Shown: piece after piece, positions 33,834 through 42,178 of the stretch
How the letters are laid out: the number at the start of each line of letters is the position of its first letter
Position numbering within the stretch: the first letter of the stretch is position 1
NCBI GenBank assembly: GCA_022841665.1
Contig: JALHRB010000032.1
Location: 1 to 42,372, forward strand
Length of the DNA stretch: 42,372 nt
Direction: 5' to 3'
Source: Pseudolabrys sp.
Lineage (GTDB): Bacteria; Pseudomonadota; Alphaproteobacteria; Rhizobiales; Xanthobacteraceae
Position numbers and translations under genes: made by a program
The notes under the pieces: generated by a model
What the model saw: only the letters and a program-made list of their open reading frames with translations
Told to the model about the DNA's origin: nothing
Database searches by the model: none

Positions 33834-35003
33834 TCAGCCGCGCCGCAGGATCAGCGTCCCCAGCGCTCCCGCGATGAGCGAGCCCACCAGCACGCCGAGC
33901 TTGAGCTCCGTCTCATAGGCGGGCCCCAGCCCGTCAAAGGCCAGCGCGCCGATGAAAAGGCTCATGGTGAATCCGATGCCGCACAGGATGCAGACGCCGA
34001 ACAGTTGCCTCGTCGTGGCATCCGCCGGCGCCGCCGCAACGCCGCTGCGGATCATCAGCCAGCACGCGCCAAAGACGCCTACCGCCTTCCCCACCACGAG
34101 GCCGGCGGCAATGCCGAGCGGGATCGGATTGAAAAGGCTTGTCGGCGAGATGCCCAGGAGCGTGACACCGGCATTGGCGAAGGCGAACATCGGCAGCACC
34201 ACGAAGGCGACCCAGGGATGCAGGGCGTGCTCGAGCGCGCCGGCGAGCGGCTCGCCGTCACGGTTCCTCATCGGGATCGCCAGGGCCGTCACCACGCCGG
34301 CCAAAGTCGCGTGCACGCCGGACTTCAGCACACATACCCAGATGGCGAGACCGACGACGATGTACAGGTCGGCGCGCCGCACCCCGGCAAGGTTCAACAG
34401 CGCCAGGCTGGCCACGCCGACCGCCGCGAGAATCAGCACCGGCAACGAGAGCCCGGCGGTGTAGAACACCGCGATCACGACGATGGCGCCAAGATCGTCG
34501 ATGATCGCTACTGCGGTGAGAAACACCTTCAGCGACGGCGGCACGCGCGAGCCGAGCAGCATGACGATGCCGAGCGCGAAGGCGATGTCGGTGGCCGCCG
34601 GAATGGCCCAGCCCCGCAGCGCCGCCGCGTCGCCGAGATTGATAAAGGCATAGATCGCGGCGGGCACCACCATGCCGCCAAGCGCTGCCGCTGCGGGCAG
34701 GATCGCCTGCCGCCGAGTGGCCAGCTCGCCCTCGACGAACTCGCGCTTGATCTCCAGTCCGATGAGGAAGAAGAATACCGCCATCCACAGGTCGTTGACC
34801 CACAACAGCAGCGGCTTGCTGATGACCAGCGCGCCGCCGACGTCCACCGTTCCGGGGATACGCGTGAAGGCGGTGTAGACATCGCGCCAGGGTGAATTGC
34901 TGATCGCAAGCGCGGCAAGCGTGACGACGGCCAGCACCACGCCGCCCGCCGCCTGGTGGCCGAAGAATTGCGAAAAACCCCCGCGCGTCACACTCACGCC
35001 CAT
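33834..35003 (-). CDS. nhaA: Na+/H+ antiporter NhaA
   Basis: Inner-membrane electrogenic Na+/H+ exchanger, 389 residues, which extrudes Na+ under alkaline or saline conditions. The essential Asp pair of the ion-binding site is in AVAIIDDLGAIVVIAVFYT and the accompanying Asp is in PAATDIAFALGIVMLLG, matching Asp163/164 and Asp133 of E. coli NhaA. Twelve hydrophobic segments are apparent, and LNLAGVRRADLYIVVGLAIW is also typical. Length equals the E. coli protein (388). It lies 35 bases after the ridA-like gene on the same strand and is probably co-transcribed with it. Confidence 0.95.
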   Translation of the reverse strand: MGVSVTRGGFSQFFGHQAAGGVVLAVVTLAALAISNSPWRDVYTAFTRIPGTVDVGGALVISKPLLLWVNDLWMAVFFFLIGLEIKREFVEGELATRRQAILPAAAALGGMVVPAAIYAFINLGDAAALRGWAIPAATDIAFALGIVMLLGSRVPPSLKVFLTAVAIIDDLGAIVVIAVFYTAGLSLPVLILAAVGVASLALLNLAGVRRADLYIVVGLAIWVCVLKSGVHATLAGVVTALAIPMRNRDGEPLAGALEHALHPWVAFVVLPMFAFANAGVTLLGISPTSLFNPIPLGIAAGLVVGKAVGVFGACWLMIRSGVAAAPADATTRQLFGVCILCGIGFTMSLFIGALAFDGLGPAYETELKLGVLVGSLIAGALGTLILRRG

Positions 35004-35038
35004 GTGCTCTCAGCGCCTGGCCTTTCCGCCATTTCCGT

Positions 35039-35557
35039 CTAACTCCTTTTCTTGCGTGCCGCCCGGGCGGCGCGTTTGGATGAAGCCTTGCGGCCCGCTG
35101 GAGCGCCGCGCTTGGCCGCGGCTGATTTGCGGGCCGGCTTCGCCGCCGCCCGCTCCGGCAGCACCGCGATCGCTTCGATCTCGAACAGCGCACCAGGCCG
35201 CGCCAGTTGCGGCACGGCGACGGTCGTGCTGGCCGGCGGCGCCGACGTGTTGAGGAACTGATCGCGCACCTCGCGGAAGATGCCGATGTTGTCCATGCCG
35301 ACGAGGTAATTGTTGATCTTCACCACGTCCTTGAACTGCGCACCGGCGGCGACCAGCGCGTAGCCGAGGTTCTCGAAGGCCTTGGCGCATTGCGCGCGGA
35401 AGTCGCCAGCTGAGCCGACCAGCTTGTTGTCGAGATCGAGGCCGAGCTGGCCGGCGATGTAGACCGTGCGGCCCGGCCCCATGGTCTCGACCACGTAGGT
35501 GTAGCCCGGCGGCTTGGCCAAGGTCTTCGGGTTCAAGAAGCGGACCTGGTTCGGCAT
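35039..35557 (-). CDS. RidA family protein with Lys/Arg/Ala-rich C-terminal tail
   Basis: Rid/YjgF/YER057c/UK114 superfamily protein, 172 residues. The RidA fold occupies about 1-133, with VYIAGQLGLDLDNKLVG, FENLGYALVAAGA and the C-terminal LARPGALFEIEAIAVLP. The conserved active-site Arg (Arg120) suggests it can hydrolyse reactive enamine/imine intermediates. Unlike ordinary RidA (about 130 residues), a 38-residue tail follows (135-172) with 15 Lys/Arg and one acidic residue, resembling histone H1-like or nucleoid-binding tails. A GGGGAAA ribosome-binding site precedes ATG 35557. First gene of a probable minus-strand operon with nhaA. The tail's function is unknown; nucleic-acid or membrane association is a guess. 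Confidence 0.9.
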   Translation of the reverse strand: MPNQVRFLNPKTLAKPPGYTYVVETMGPGRTVYIAGQLGLDLDNKLVGSAGDFRAQCAKAFENLGYALVAAGAQFKDVVKINNYLVGMDNIGIFREVRDQFLNTSAPPASTTVAVPQLARPGALFEIEAIAVLPERAAAKPARKSAAAKRGAPAGRKASSKRAARAARKKRS

Positions 35558-35659
35558 GCGTTTCCCCTGTTGTTATGTCCGCCCATCATGACATTGCGAC
35601 GCATGGACGCAAACGGGGCGATTGCTGCACGTGCGAGCGGCTGCTAGGCAGCCTCGGAC

Positions 35660-37087
35660 ATGGTAAACCGCCTTCGCACGCTCCTCGGTCTGTCGGTCGC
35701 CCTTCTCCTGCTCGCGCCGAGCCCGGCCGCCGCCGCGCCTGCGCTCGACGGCGCCACGATGGCCTGGCCCTGGGCGCTGCCCTTCGCCGGCATGCTGCTG
35801 TCGATCGCCACCGGGCCGCTGCTGTTTCCGCGCCTGTGGCACCACCATTACGGCAAGATCGCAACCGGCTGGGCCGCGCTGACGCTGGCGCCGCTCGCCA
35901 TCGAGTTCGGCGCCCCGGCCGCGCTGGCCGCCCTGGTCCATGCCGCCCTGGGCGAGTATCTGAGCTTCATCGTGCTGCTGTTCGCGCTTTATGTCGTCGC
36001 CGGCGGCATCCTCGTCACCGGCAATCTCGGCGGCACGCCGCGCGGCAACCTGGGCGTGCTGGCCTTCGGCGCCGGCATCGCGAGCTTCGTCGGCACCACC
36101 GGCGCGGCCATGATCCTCATTCGCCCGCTCATCCGCGCCAACGCAACGCGCAAAGCCAACACCCACGTCGTCGTCTTCTTCATCTTCCTGGTCGCCAATA
36201 TCGGCGGAGCGCTGACGCCGCTCGGCGACCCGCCGCTGTTCGTCGGCTTCCTGCGCGGCGTCGACTTCTTCTGGACGGCGCAGCATCTTTGGCTGCAGAC
36301 GGCCGTCGTTGCGGCCCTGGTGCTGACGATCTTCTTCGTCGTCGACACGTTCTTCTACCGCCGCGACCCGGTACTGCCCGCACCGGCGGGTGCGATCCGC
36401 GTCCGCGGCGGAATCAACCTGGTGCTGATCGCCGTCATCATCGCCGCCATCCTGCTCTCAGCCGCCTGGCAGCCGGGCATCGCCTTCGACGTCTACGGCA
36501 CGACGCTGACGCTGCCGAACCTCGTGCGCGACGGCGTCCTCATCCTGTGCGCGCTGGCCTCGCTCCGGCTCACGCCCGACGAGCACCGCGAGGCCAACGG
36601 CTTCACCTTCGAGCCTATCCGCGAAGTCGCAATCCTTTTCGCCGGCATCTTCGTCGCCATCGTGCCGGTGATGGCGATGCTCGGCGCGGGCAGCGAGGGC
36701 ACCTTCGCCTTCCTGTTGCAGACGGTGACGGCGCGCGACGGGCTTCCGCACGAGGCCGCCTATTTCTGGCTCACTGGCGTGCTTTCCGCCTTCCTCGACA
36801 ATGCGCCGACCTATCTGGTCTTCTTCGAGCTGGCCGGTGGCGACGCCAAGGAATTGATGGGGCCCATGGCCGGCACGCTGGCCGCCATCTCGATGGGCGC
36901 GGTCTATATGGGCGCACTCACTTATATCGGCAACGCGCCGAACCTGATGGTCTATGCGATCGCCACCGAACAGGGCGTGCGCATGCCGAGCTTCTTCGGC
37001 TTTATGGTCTGGTCGGGGGCGGTGCTCTTCCCGCTCTTCCTTCTGCTGACGCTGTTACCGGTTTCCCCCATCCTCAAGTTGTCTTGA
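35660..37087 (+). CDS. Sodium:proton antiporter / citrate-transporter-like permease
   Basis: A 475-residue integral membrane protein with an N-terminal signal-anchor-like segment (LLGLSVALLLLAPSPAAAA) and 10-12 further hydrophobic helices. The paired ion-transporter repeats contain NIGGALTPLGDPPLF in the first half and LDNAPTYLVFF plus YIGNAPNLMVYAIA in the second, as in NhaD/CitMHS-type (IT superfamily) transporters. Annotations of such proteins vary between sodium:proton antiporter and citrate transporter; the conserved GDPP and GNAPN loops support the superfamily but not the substrate. It is divergent from the ridA-nhaA operon and followed 91 bases later by another IT-superfamily permease. 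Confidence 0.85.
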   Translation: MVNRLRTLLGLSVALLLLAPSPAAAAPALDGATMAWPWALPFAGMLLSIATGPLLFPRLWHHHYGKIATGWAALTLAPLAIEFGAPAALAALVHAALGEYLSFIVLLFALYVVAGGILVTGNLGGTPRGNLGVLAFGAGIASFVGTTGAAMILIRPLIRANATRKANTHVVVFFIFLVANIGGALTPLGDPPLFVGFLRGVDFFWTAQHLWLQTAVVAALVLTIFFVVDTFFYRRDPVLPAPAGAIRVRGGINLVLIAVIIAAILLSAAWQPGIAFDVYGTTLTLPNLVRDGVLILCALASLRLTPDEHREANGFTFEPIREVAILFAGIFVAIVPVMAMLGAGSEGTFAFLLQTVTARDGLPHEAAYFWLTGVLSAFLDNAPTYLVFFELAGGDAKELMGPMAGTLAAISMGAVYMGALTYIGNAPNLMVYAIATEQGVRMPSFFGFMVWSGAVLFPLFLLLTLLPVSPILKLS

Positions 37088-37178
37088 CTCACGGCACCCC
37101 CATGCGTGAGTTTGCCGCCGACTGAGGCGCGGTCGGCCTTCCGACGTCCGGCGTCGCTGTTTGGGGGGAAGACCGGCC

Positions 37179-38516
37179 ATGACCGCGCACGCGGCGTCCA
37201 ACGTCTATTTCGGCCTCGATGCGATGTGGGTTTCCACCTGCATCCTGGCCATCACCTACGCCGTCATCATGTCCGAAAAGGTCAACCGCGCCATCGTCGC
37301 GCTGGTCGGCGCCGGCGTGATGATCCTGGTCGGCGTGCTCAACCAGGAACAAGCGATCAAGGGCATCGACTGGAACACCATCGGCCTGCTGACGGGCATG
37401 ATGATCCTGGTGTCGATCTCGCGCCGCTCGGGCATGTTCCAGTATCTGGCGGTGTGGTCGGCGCAAGCCGCCAAGGCGCACCCGGCCGGCATCCTGTTGC
37501 TGCTTCAGGTCACCACCGCGGTGCTCTCCGCCTTGCTCGACAACGTCACCACGGTACTGCTGATCGTCCCGGTTACGCTCGCCATCTGCAAGACGCTGGA
37601 GGTGCCGGCCTATCCGTATTTGTTCGCCGAGATCTTCGCTTCCAACATCGGCGGCACTGCGACATTGATTGGCGACCCGCCCAACATCCTGATCGGCTCG
37701 CAGGTCGGACTCACCTTCAACCAGTTCGTCTATCACCTCGCGCCGATCGTCGTGGTGATCATGGCGGTGCAGGTGGTCATGATCCACGTGCTCTGGGGCA
37801 AATACCTGAAGGCCACGCCCGAATCCGAAGCGCGCGTCATGGCCATGGACGCGAACGAAACCATCCAGGACTGGCTGCTGCTCAAGCAGTCGCTCGCCGT
37901 GCTGACGCTGGTCATGATCGCCTTCGTATTCGCGCGGCAACTGCATCTCGAGCCGGCGACCATCGCCATGTTCGGCGCCGCCGTGCTGATGCTGCTCGAC
38001 AACTGGGCGCATCACTCCGAGAAGGCGGCGCACAACGTCCATTCCACCTTCGGCGACGTGGAGTGGATCACCATCTTCTTCTTCATCGGCCTGTTCGTCG
38101 TCGTGCACGGCGTCGAGGCCGGCGGCCTGTTGCATCTGCTCGCCGACATGCTGGTGCAGGCGACGGGCGGCAACATGGCGCATGCCGGCTACGCCATCCT
38201 GTGGGCGTCGGCGGTGCTGTCGGCGATCGTCGACAACATCCCCTTCGTCGCCACCATGATCCCGCTGATCAAGAGCATGGCGCCGGCCTATGGCGGACCG
38301 GACAACATCCTGCCGCTGTGGTGGTGCCTGTCGCTCGGCGCCTGCCTCGGCGGTAACGGCACCTTGATCGGCGCCTCGGCCAACCTCACGGTGGCCGGCA
38401 TCGGCGAACGCAACGGGGTGCCGTTCAAGTTCATCACCTATTCACTCTATGCCTTCCCGATGATGCTGATTTCGATAGCGATCGCCCACGTTTACGTCTG
38501 GTGGCGATATTTCTGA
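37179..38516 (+). CDS. ArsB/NhaD-type IT-superfamily permease (SLC13/P-protein-like)
   Basis: A 445-residue permease with about 11 hydrophobic helices. First-repeat loop: ASNIGGTATLIGDPPNILIG; second-repeat counterpart: LGGNGTLIGASANLTVAG. These are hallmarks of the ArsB/NhaD/P-protein group. SALLDNVTTVLL and SAIVDNIPFVATM are the paired ion-site helices. Start chosen at ATG 37179 because a GGGGGGAAGA ribosome-binding sequence lies just upstream; a TTG at 37161 in frame is less likely. The transported ion (Na+, arsenite or dicarboxylate) cannot be decided. It is downstream of a related but distinct antiporter, and near nhaA, so monovalent cation/proton exchange is the favoured guess. Confidence 0.86.
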   Translation: MTAHAASNVYFGLDAMWVSTCILAITYAVIMSEKVNRAIVALVGAGVMILVGVLNQEQAIKGIDWNTIGLLTGMMILVSISRRSGMFQYLAVWSAQAAKAHPAGILLLLQVTTAVLSALLDNVTTVLLIVPVTLAICKTLEVPAYPYLFAEIFASNIGGTATLIGDPPNILIGSQVGLTFNQFVYHLAPIVVVIMAVQVVMIHVLWGKYLKATPESEARVMAMDANETIQDWLLLKQSLAVLTLVMIAFVFARQLHLEPATIAMFGAAVLMLLDNWAHHSEKAAHNVHSTFGDVEWITIFFFIGLFVVVHGVEAGGLLHLLADMLVQATGGNMAHAGYAILWASAVLSAIVDNIPFVATMIPLIKSMAPAYGGPDNILPLWWCLSLGACLGGNGTLIGASANLTVAGIGERNGVPFKFITYSLYAFPMMLISIAIAHVYVWWRYF

Positions 38517-38661
38517 AACGCGCTAACCCGGCCTTTACGCCTGCTGGGCTTTGCTGCCGCCGCGTCCGGCGGGCGGCGGCCTAGCCCCGTCAGGGACGCA
38601 ACTTTCGGCCCGTCCGCACGTTGTTCAGCGGGCTGAAAGCACGTTCACGGGCGGGCGTACG

Positions 38662-39423
38662 ATGATGTCGCGTCGGAAAAATTCGGTACGGATCGGCGCC
38701 GGCCTCATCGGCCTCGCGCTGCTGATGCCGATGGCGACGCCGGCTTCCGCCGCCGGCCTGTTCGAGCGGCTGTTCGGCGGCTTCCGCCGCCAGGTCGCGC
38801 CGCCGCCGAGCGCGCAGCCTTTCGTCGACCCCTTCACGAGTCTCGCCCGCGCGCTCAATCCGCCGCCGCCGCAAAGCGCGCCGCGCGGCGAAGCCAACCC
38901 GACGCGCGGTTTCTGCGTGCGCACCTGCGACGGCCATTACTTCCCGGTGCAGGCGCAAGCCAACATGAACGCGGCCGACACCTGCCGCGCGCTCTGCCCG
39001 GCGGCGGAGACGCGCGTCTACGGCGGCAGCAATATCGATTACGCGGTCGGCCGCGACGGCGGCCGCTACGCCAATCTCGACACGGCTTACGCCTTCCGCG
39101 AGCGCGTGGTCGACAAGTGCACCTGCAACGGCAAAACGCCGTTCGGCCTGGCGGCGCTCGACGCCGCCAACGACCCGACGCTGCGGCCCGGCGACATCGT
39201 TGTCACCAACACCGGCCTCGTCGCCTATAGCGGCCGCGGCAAGGGCGACTTTACGCCGGTGCAATCCTTTGCCGGCTTCGGCAAGAACACGCGCGAGCAG
39301 CTCTCCGCGATCAGGGTGTCGGTCCCCTTGCCGGCGGCGACGCCGGAAACGACCTCGTCGATCGACTCCAGCAAGGCGGCGCAGGCGGCCGACATATCGG
39401 CCGGCGAACCCGCCGTCCCATAA
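38662..39423 (+). CDS. DUF2865 domain secreted protein
   Basis: A 253-residue exported protein of the rhizobial DUF2865 family, function unknown. Signal peptide: basic MMSRRKNSVR, then IGAGLIGLALLMPMATPASA with cleavage near residue 27. A Pro-rich linker (about 40-80) leads to the conserved Cys-containing domain with FCVRTCDGHYFPV, DTCRALCPA and VDKCTCNGK, whose cysteines probably form disulfides in the periplasm. ATG 38662 chosen (a second ATG follows at once); the frame is open upstream to 38551, but without signal-like features. It converges with the L-2-hydroxyglutarate dehydrogenase-like gene, only 7 bases apart. Confidence 0.85.
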   Translation: MMSRRKNSVRIGAGLIGLALLMPMATPASAAGLFERLFGGFRRQVAPPPSAQPFVDPFTSLARALNPPPPQSAPRGEANPTRGFCVRTCDGHYFPVQAQANMNAADTCRALCPAAETRVYGGSNIDYAVGRDGGRYANLDTAYAFRERVVDKCTCNGKTPFGLAALDAANDPTLRPGDIVVTNTGLVAYSGRGKGDFTPVQSFAGFGKNTREQLSAIRVSVPLPAATPETTSSIDSSKAAQAADISAGEPAVP

Positions 39424-39430
39424 GCAGCTG

Positions 39431-40525
39431 TCACGCCTCGAGCGCCGCCACCACTTCGTCGGCGAGCGAGAGCGACGACGTGAGGCCCGGCGATTCTATC
39501 CCGAACATCTGCACCAGGCCCGGCACCTTGTGGTCGGCCGGCGTGTCGATCATGAAGTCGGCCTGCGGCTCGCCTTTGCCGGAAAGCTTCGGCCGGATGC
39601 CGGAGTAGTCGGGCGACAGCGCGCCTTCCTTCAGCCCCGGCCAATAAGTGCGGATGCGCGCGTAGAAGGCCTCCGCGCGGCGCGGATCGACGTCGTAATT
39701 CTCCTCATCGACCCATTCGACGTCCGGCCCGAAGCGCACGCGGCCGGCGAGATCGAGCGTGACGTGCACGCCAAGCCCGCCATCGACCGGCACCGGGTAG
39801 ATCAGCCGCGTGAAGGCCGGCTTGCCGGCGCAGGAGAAGTAATTGCCTTTCGCGAAAACCAGGCGCGGCACGCGGTCCTGCGGGTAGTCGTCCATCGCGC
39901 GCGCCATGCCTTGCGCGCCCAGCCCGGCGCAATTGACCACCGCGTCGAAGTCGAACTCGTCGGCGCTGCCGCCGCCGAACTGCACGCGCCATTGCGCGCC
40001 GGCGCGCCGCGCCCGCACCACCGGCGTGTTCACCGCGACCGCGCCGCCGGCATCCTCGAGGTCGCCGCGCAAGGCCAGCATGTAGGCGTGCGCGTCGATG
40101 ATGCCGGTCTCGGGCGAATTGAGCGCGCCGATGCAGGCCACCGCCGGCTCGAGCGCGCGCGCCTCGTCGGGGCCGATGAAGACAAGACCCTCGACGTCGT
40201 TGATCTGGCCCTGCGCGAGGATGGTTTCGATCTTGGCGAGCTCGGCCGGGTTGGTGGCGACGATCAGCTTGCCGCATTTACGGTGCGGCACGCCGTGCGA
40301 AGCGCAGAATTCGTACAGCATGCGGCGGCCGGCGACGCAGTGGCGCGCGCGCCGCGTCCCGGTCGGGTAGTACATGCCGGCGTGGATGACTTCGCTGTTG
40401 CGAGAGGAAATGCCGGTTCCGATGGCGGCGGCCGCTTCCGCCACCACCACCTCATGGCCGGCTCGCGCCGCGGCGCGCGCCACAGCCAGACCAACCACGC
40501 CGGCTCCGATTACCAGGACTTGCAT
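39431..40525 (-). CDS. FAD-dependent oxidoreductase, L-2-hydroxyglutarate dehydrogenase-like
   Basis: A 364-residue DAO-family flavoenzyme. It has the FAD-binding motif VLVIGAGVVGLAVARAAA at the N terminus, SSRNSEVIHAGMYYPTGTRR (the LhgO/L2HGDH signature), CGKLIVATN, VNCAGLGAQGMA, LIYPVPVDGGLGVHVTLDL and FGPDVEW. These agree with L-2-hydroxyglutarate dehydrogenases, which oxidise this metabolic by-product to 2-oxoglutarate and pass electrons to quinone. Start at ATG 40525; the frame is open 13 codons further but the Rossmann strand begins right after this Met. It is divergent from the mltB-type gene across a 161-base gap that contains a single TTAAC motif (40608-40612). Confidence 0.88.
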   Translation of the reverse strand: MQVLVIGAGVVGLAVARAAARAGHEVVVAEAAAAIGTGISSRNSEVIHAGMYYPTGTRRARHCVAGRRMLYEFCASHGVPHRKCGKLIVATNPAELAKIETILAQGQINDVEGLVFIGPDEARALEPAVACIGALNSPETGIIDAHAYMLALRGDLEDAGGAVAVNTPVVRARRAGAQWRVQFGGGSADEFDFDAVVNCAGLGAQGMARAMDDYPQDRVPRLVFAKGNYFSCAGKPAFTRLIYPVPVDGGLGVHVTLDLAGRVRFGPDVEWVDEENYDVDPRRAEAFYARIRTYWPGLKEGALSPDYSGIRPKLSGKGEPQADFMIDTPADHKVPGLVQMFGIESPGLTSSLSLADEVVAALEA

Positions 40526-40686
40526 ACGACCCCGTGTCTTACCCCGTTGTTCCGGCGGCCGCATCGGCGCAGCCGGAAATAAACCATCATTACCAACAGA
40601 ATAAGCCTTAACGCTTCTTGCGGATCAACCTTGACCCGGCGCGCGCATTCGGCACATTCGCCGCCACCCCTTGGAAAGGCGAAACG

Positions 40687-41916
40687 ATGCGCATCCTGAA
40701 ATTCGCAGTACCGGCGCTGGGCTTGGCGCTTGGCCTGCTTCTGTCGGGTCAGGCGTTTGCCGCCACCTGCCAGAACACCGGCAGCTTCGAGCACTGGCTC
40801 GCCGACTTCAAGAAAGACGCCGCCGCGCAGGGCATCCCGCCGCAGGTGATCGCCGCCGCCGCGCCGCACATGCGGTTCGAGCAGCGCATCATCGCCAAGG
40901 ACCGCGCGCAGGGCGTGTTCAACCTGTCGTTTCTGAAATTCTCCGACCGCATCCTCGCCGGGCAGCGCTACCAGAACGGCGTCAACCAGATGAAGGCGCA
41001 TGCCGCGCTGTTCGCCAAGGTCGAGCGCGAATACGGCGTGCCGGGCTCGATCCTCACCGCGTTCTGGGGGCTGGAGAGCGACTACGGCAAGAACACGGGC
41101 AACAGCAACATCTTCGCGGCGCTGGCGACGCTCGCTTACGATTGCCGCCGGTCGGATTTCTTCCGGGCGCAATTGCTGGACGCGCTGCGCATCGTCCAGC
41201 GCGGCGACCTCACCGTCGACGAGATGATGGGCGGCGACTGGGCCGGCGAGCTCGGCGCCATGCAGTTCACCGCCTCGGACTATTACAAGCAGGCCGTCGA
41301 TTACGACGGCGACGGCAAGCGCAACCTGGTGAAGAGCACGCCCGACACGGTCGCCTCCGCCGCCAATTACCTGCGCCACCTCGGCTGGAAGCGCGGCGAG
41401 CCGTGGCTGCAGGAAGTGAAGGTGCCGCGCGAGCTGCCGTGGGATCAGGCCGACCTCACCATTCAGCACCCGCGCTCGCAGTGGGTGAAATGGGGCGTGC
41501 GCGGCGCGCACGGCGCGGCGCTGCCGGCCGACGGCATGAAGGCATCGCTGCTGCTGCCGATGGGCCGCCTCGGACCGGCCTTCCTCGCCTACGACAATTT
41601 CCAGGCGCTGCTCGGCTGGAATTCGTCCATGGTCTACGTCACGACCGTGGCCTATTTCGGCGCGCGGCTGGCCGGTGCGCCGCCGGTCGACCGCGGCGGC
41701 ATGGAGGTCGAGGTCTTGCAGGGCCACGAGGTGAAGGAGCTGCAGGAGCTCTTGAACAAGCAGGGCTTTGACGTCGGCGAGCCCGACGGCAAGGTCGGCG
41801 TCAAGACGCGTAGCGCAGTCAAGCAGGCGCAGATGAAGGTCGGCATGCCGGCCGATTCCTTCCCGACCATGGAATTGATCGCCCGCCTGCGCGGCGGGGC
41901 CAGCGCGCAGCGCTAG
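40687..41916 (+). CDS. MltB family lytic murein transglycosylase with peptidoglycan-binding domain
   Basis: Periplasmic enzyme that cleaves the MurNAc-GlcNAc bond with 1,6-anhydro ring formation. The 409-residue precursor has a signal peptide (PALGLALGLLLSGQAFA) with no lipobox, so it is soluble, unlike E. coli MltB. The catalytic Glu130 is in FWGLESDYGKNTGN, followed by IFAALATLAYDCRR and GELGAMQFTASDY. A C-terminal PG_binding_1 module occupies about 340-405 (KELQELLNKQGFDVGEPDGK). ATG 40687 chosen with a GGAAAGG ribosome-binding site; a TTG further upstream at 40618 is not used. The stop codon overlaps that of a small opposite-strand ORF in a shared CTAG. Confidence 0.93.
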   Translation: MRILKFAVPALGLALGLLLSGQAFAATCQNTGSFEHWLADFKKDAAAQGIPPQVIAAAAPHMRFEQRIIAKDRAQGVFNLSFLKFSDRILAGQRYQNGVNQMKAHAALFAKVEREYGVPGSILTAFWGLESDYGKNTGNSNIFAALATLAYDCRRSDFFRAQLLDALRIVQRGDLTVDEMMGGDWAGELGAMQFTASDYYKQAVDYDGDGKRNLVKSTPDTVASAANYLRHLGWKRGEPWLQEVKVPRELPWDQADLTIQHPRSQWVKWGVRGAHGAALPADGMKASLLLPMGRLGPAFLAYDNFQALLGWNSSMVYVTTVAYFGARLAGAPPVDRGGMEVEVLQGHEVKELQELLNKQGFDVGEPDGKVGVKTRSAVKQAQMKVGMPADSFPTMELIARLRGGASAQR

Positions 41917-42077
41917 CCTTCGGAGAACAGGCGGCGCACGTAGTCGGCACCGATCACCGGCACGTCGAACAGATCGCCTTCGCCTGCGAGGCGGTGGCGT
42001 AAGAGCCGCCGCGCTGCGCTTCTCTGTCGTTTTGCGGTGGCGCAAGCCGATACCGGCGGAAATGAACAAACGTCCAT
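41913..42077 (-). CDS. Small ORF (54 aa), hypothetical, possible remnant
   Basis: Reading frame from ATG 42077 to TAG 41913, 54 residues, basic in the middle (AKRQRSAARRLLRHRLAGE) and ending DVPVIGADYVRRLFSEG, which looks like the true C terminus of a folded protein. The stop shares CTAG with the mltB-type gene, an arrangement also used by a confident gene pair at 21427-21430. No ribosome-binding site or known domain. It could be a real small protein or the 3' end of a decayed gene; I cannot assign a function. Confidence 0.3.
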   Translation of the reverse strand: MDVCSFPPVSACATAKRQRSAARRLLRHRLAGEGDLFDVPVIGADYVRRLFSEG

Positions 42078-42178
42078 CTCCGATCACATCCGCATGACCG
42101 GGCGAAGGGTTGTGAACCCGCTTCCGTTTATTCGGTTGATGGCCCGGACGATTGCGTTTGGGCCGAGGAGGACGACAC

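Noticed and set aside
38548-38582. GC-rich hairpin (GCCGCCG...CGGCGGC) after the second permease gene as a terminator
   Set aside because: The stem is imperfect and no T-run follows; too weak to call.
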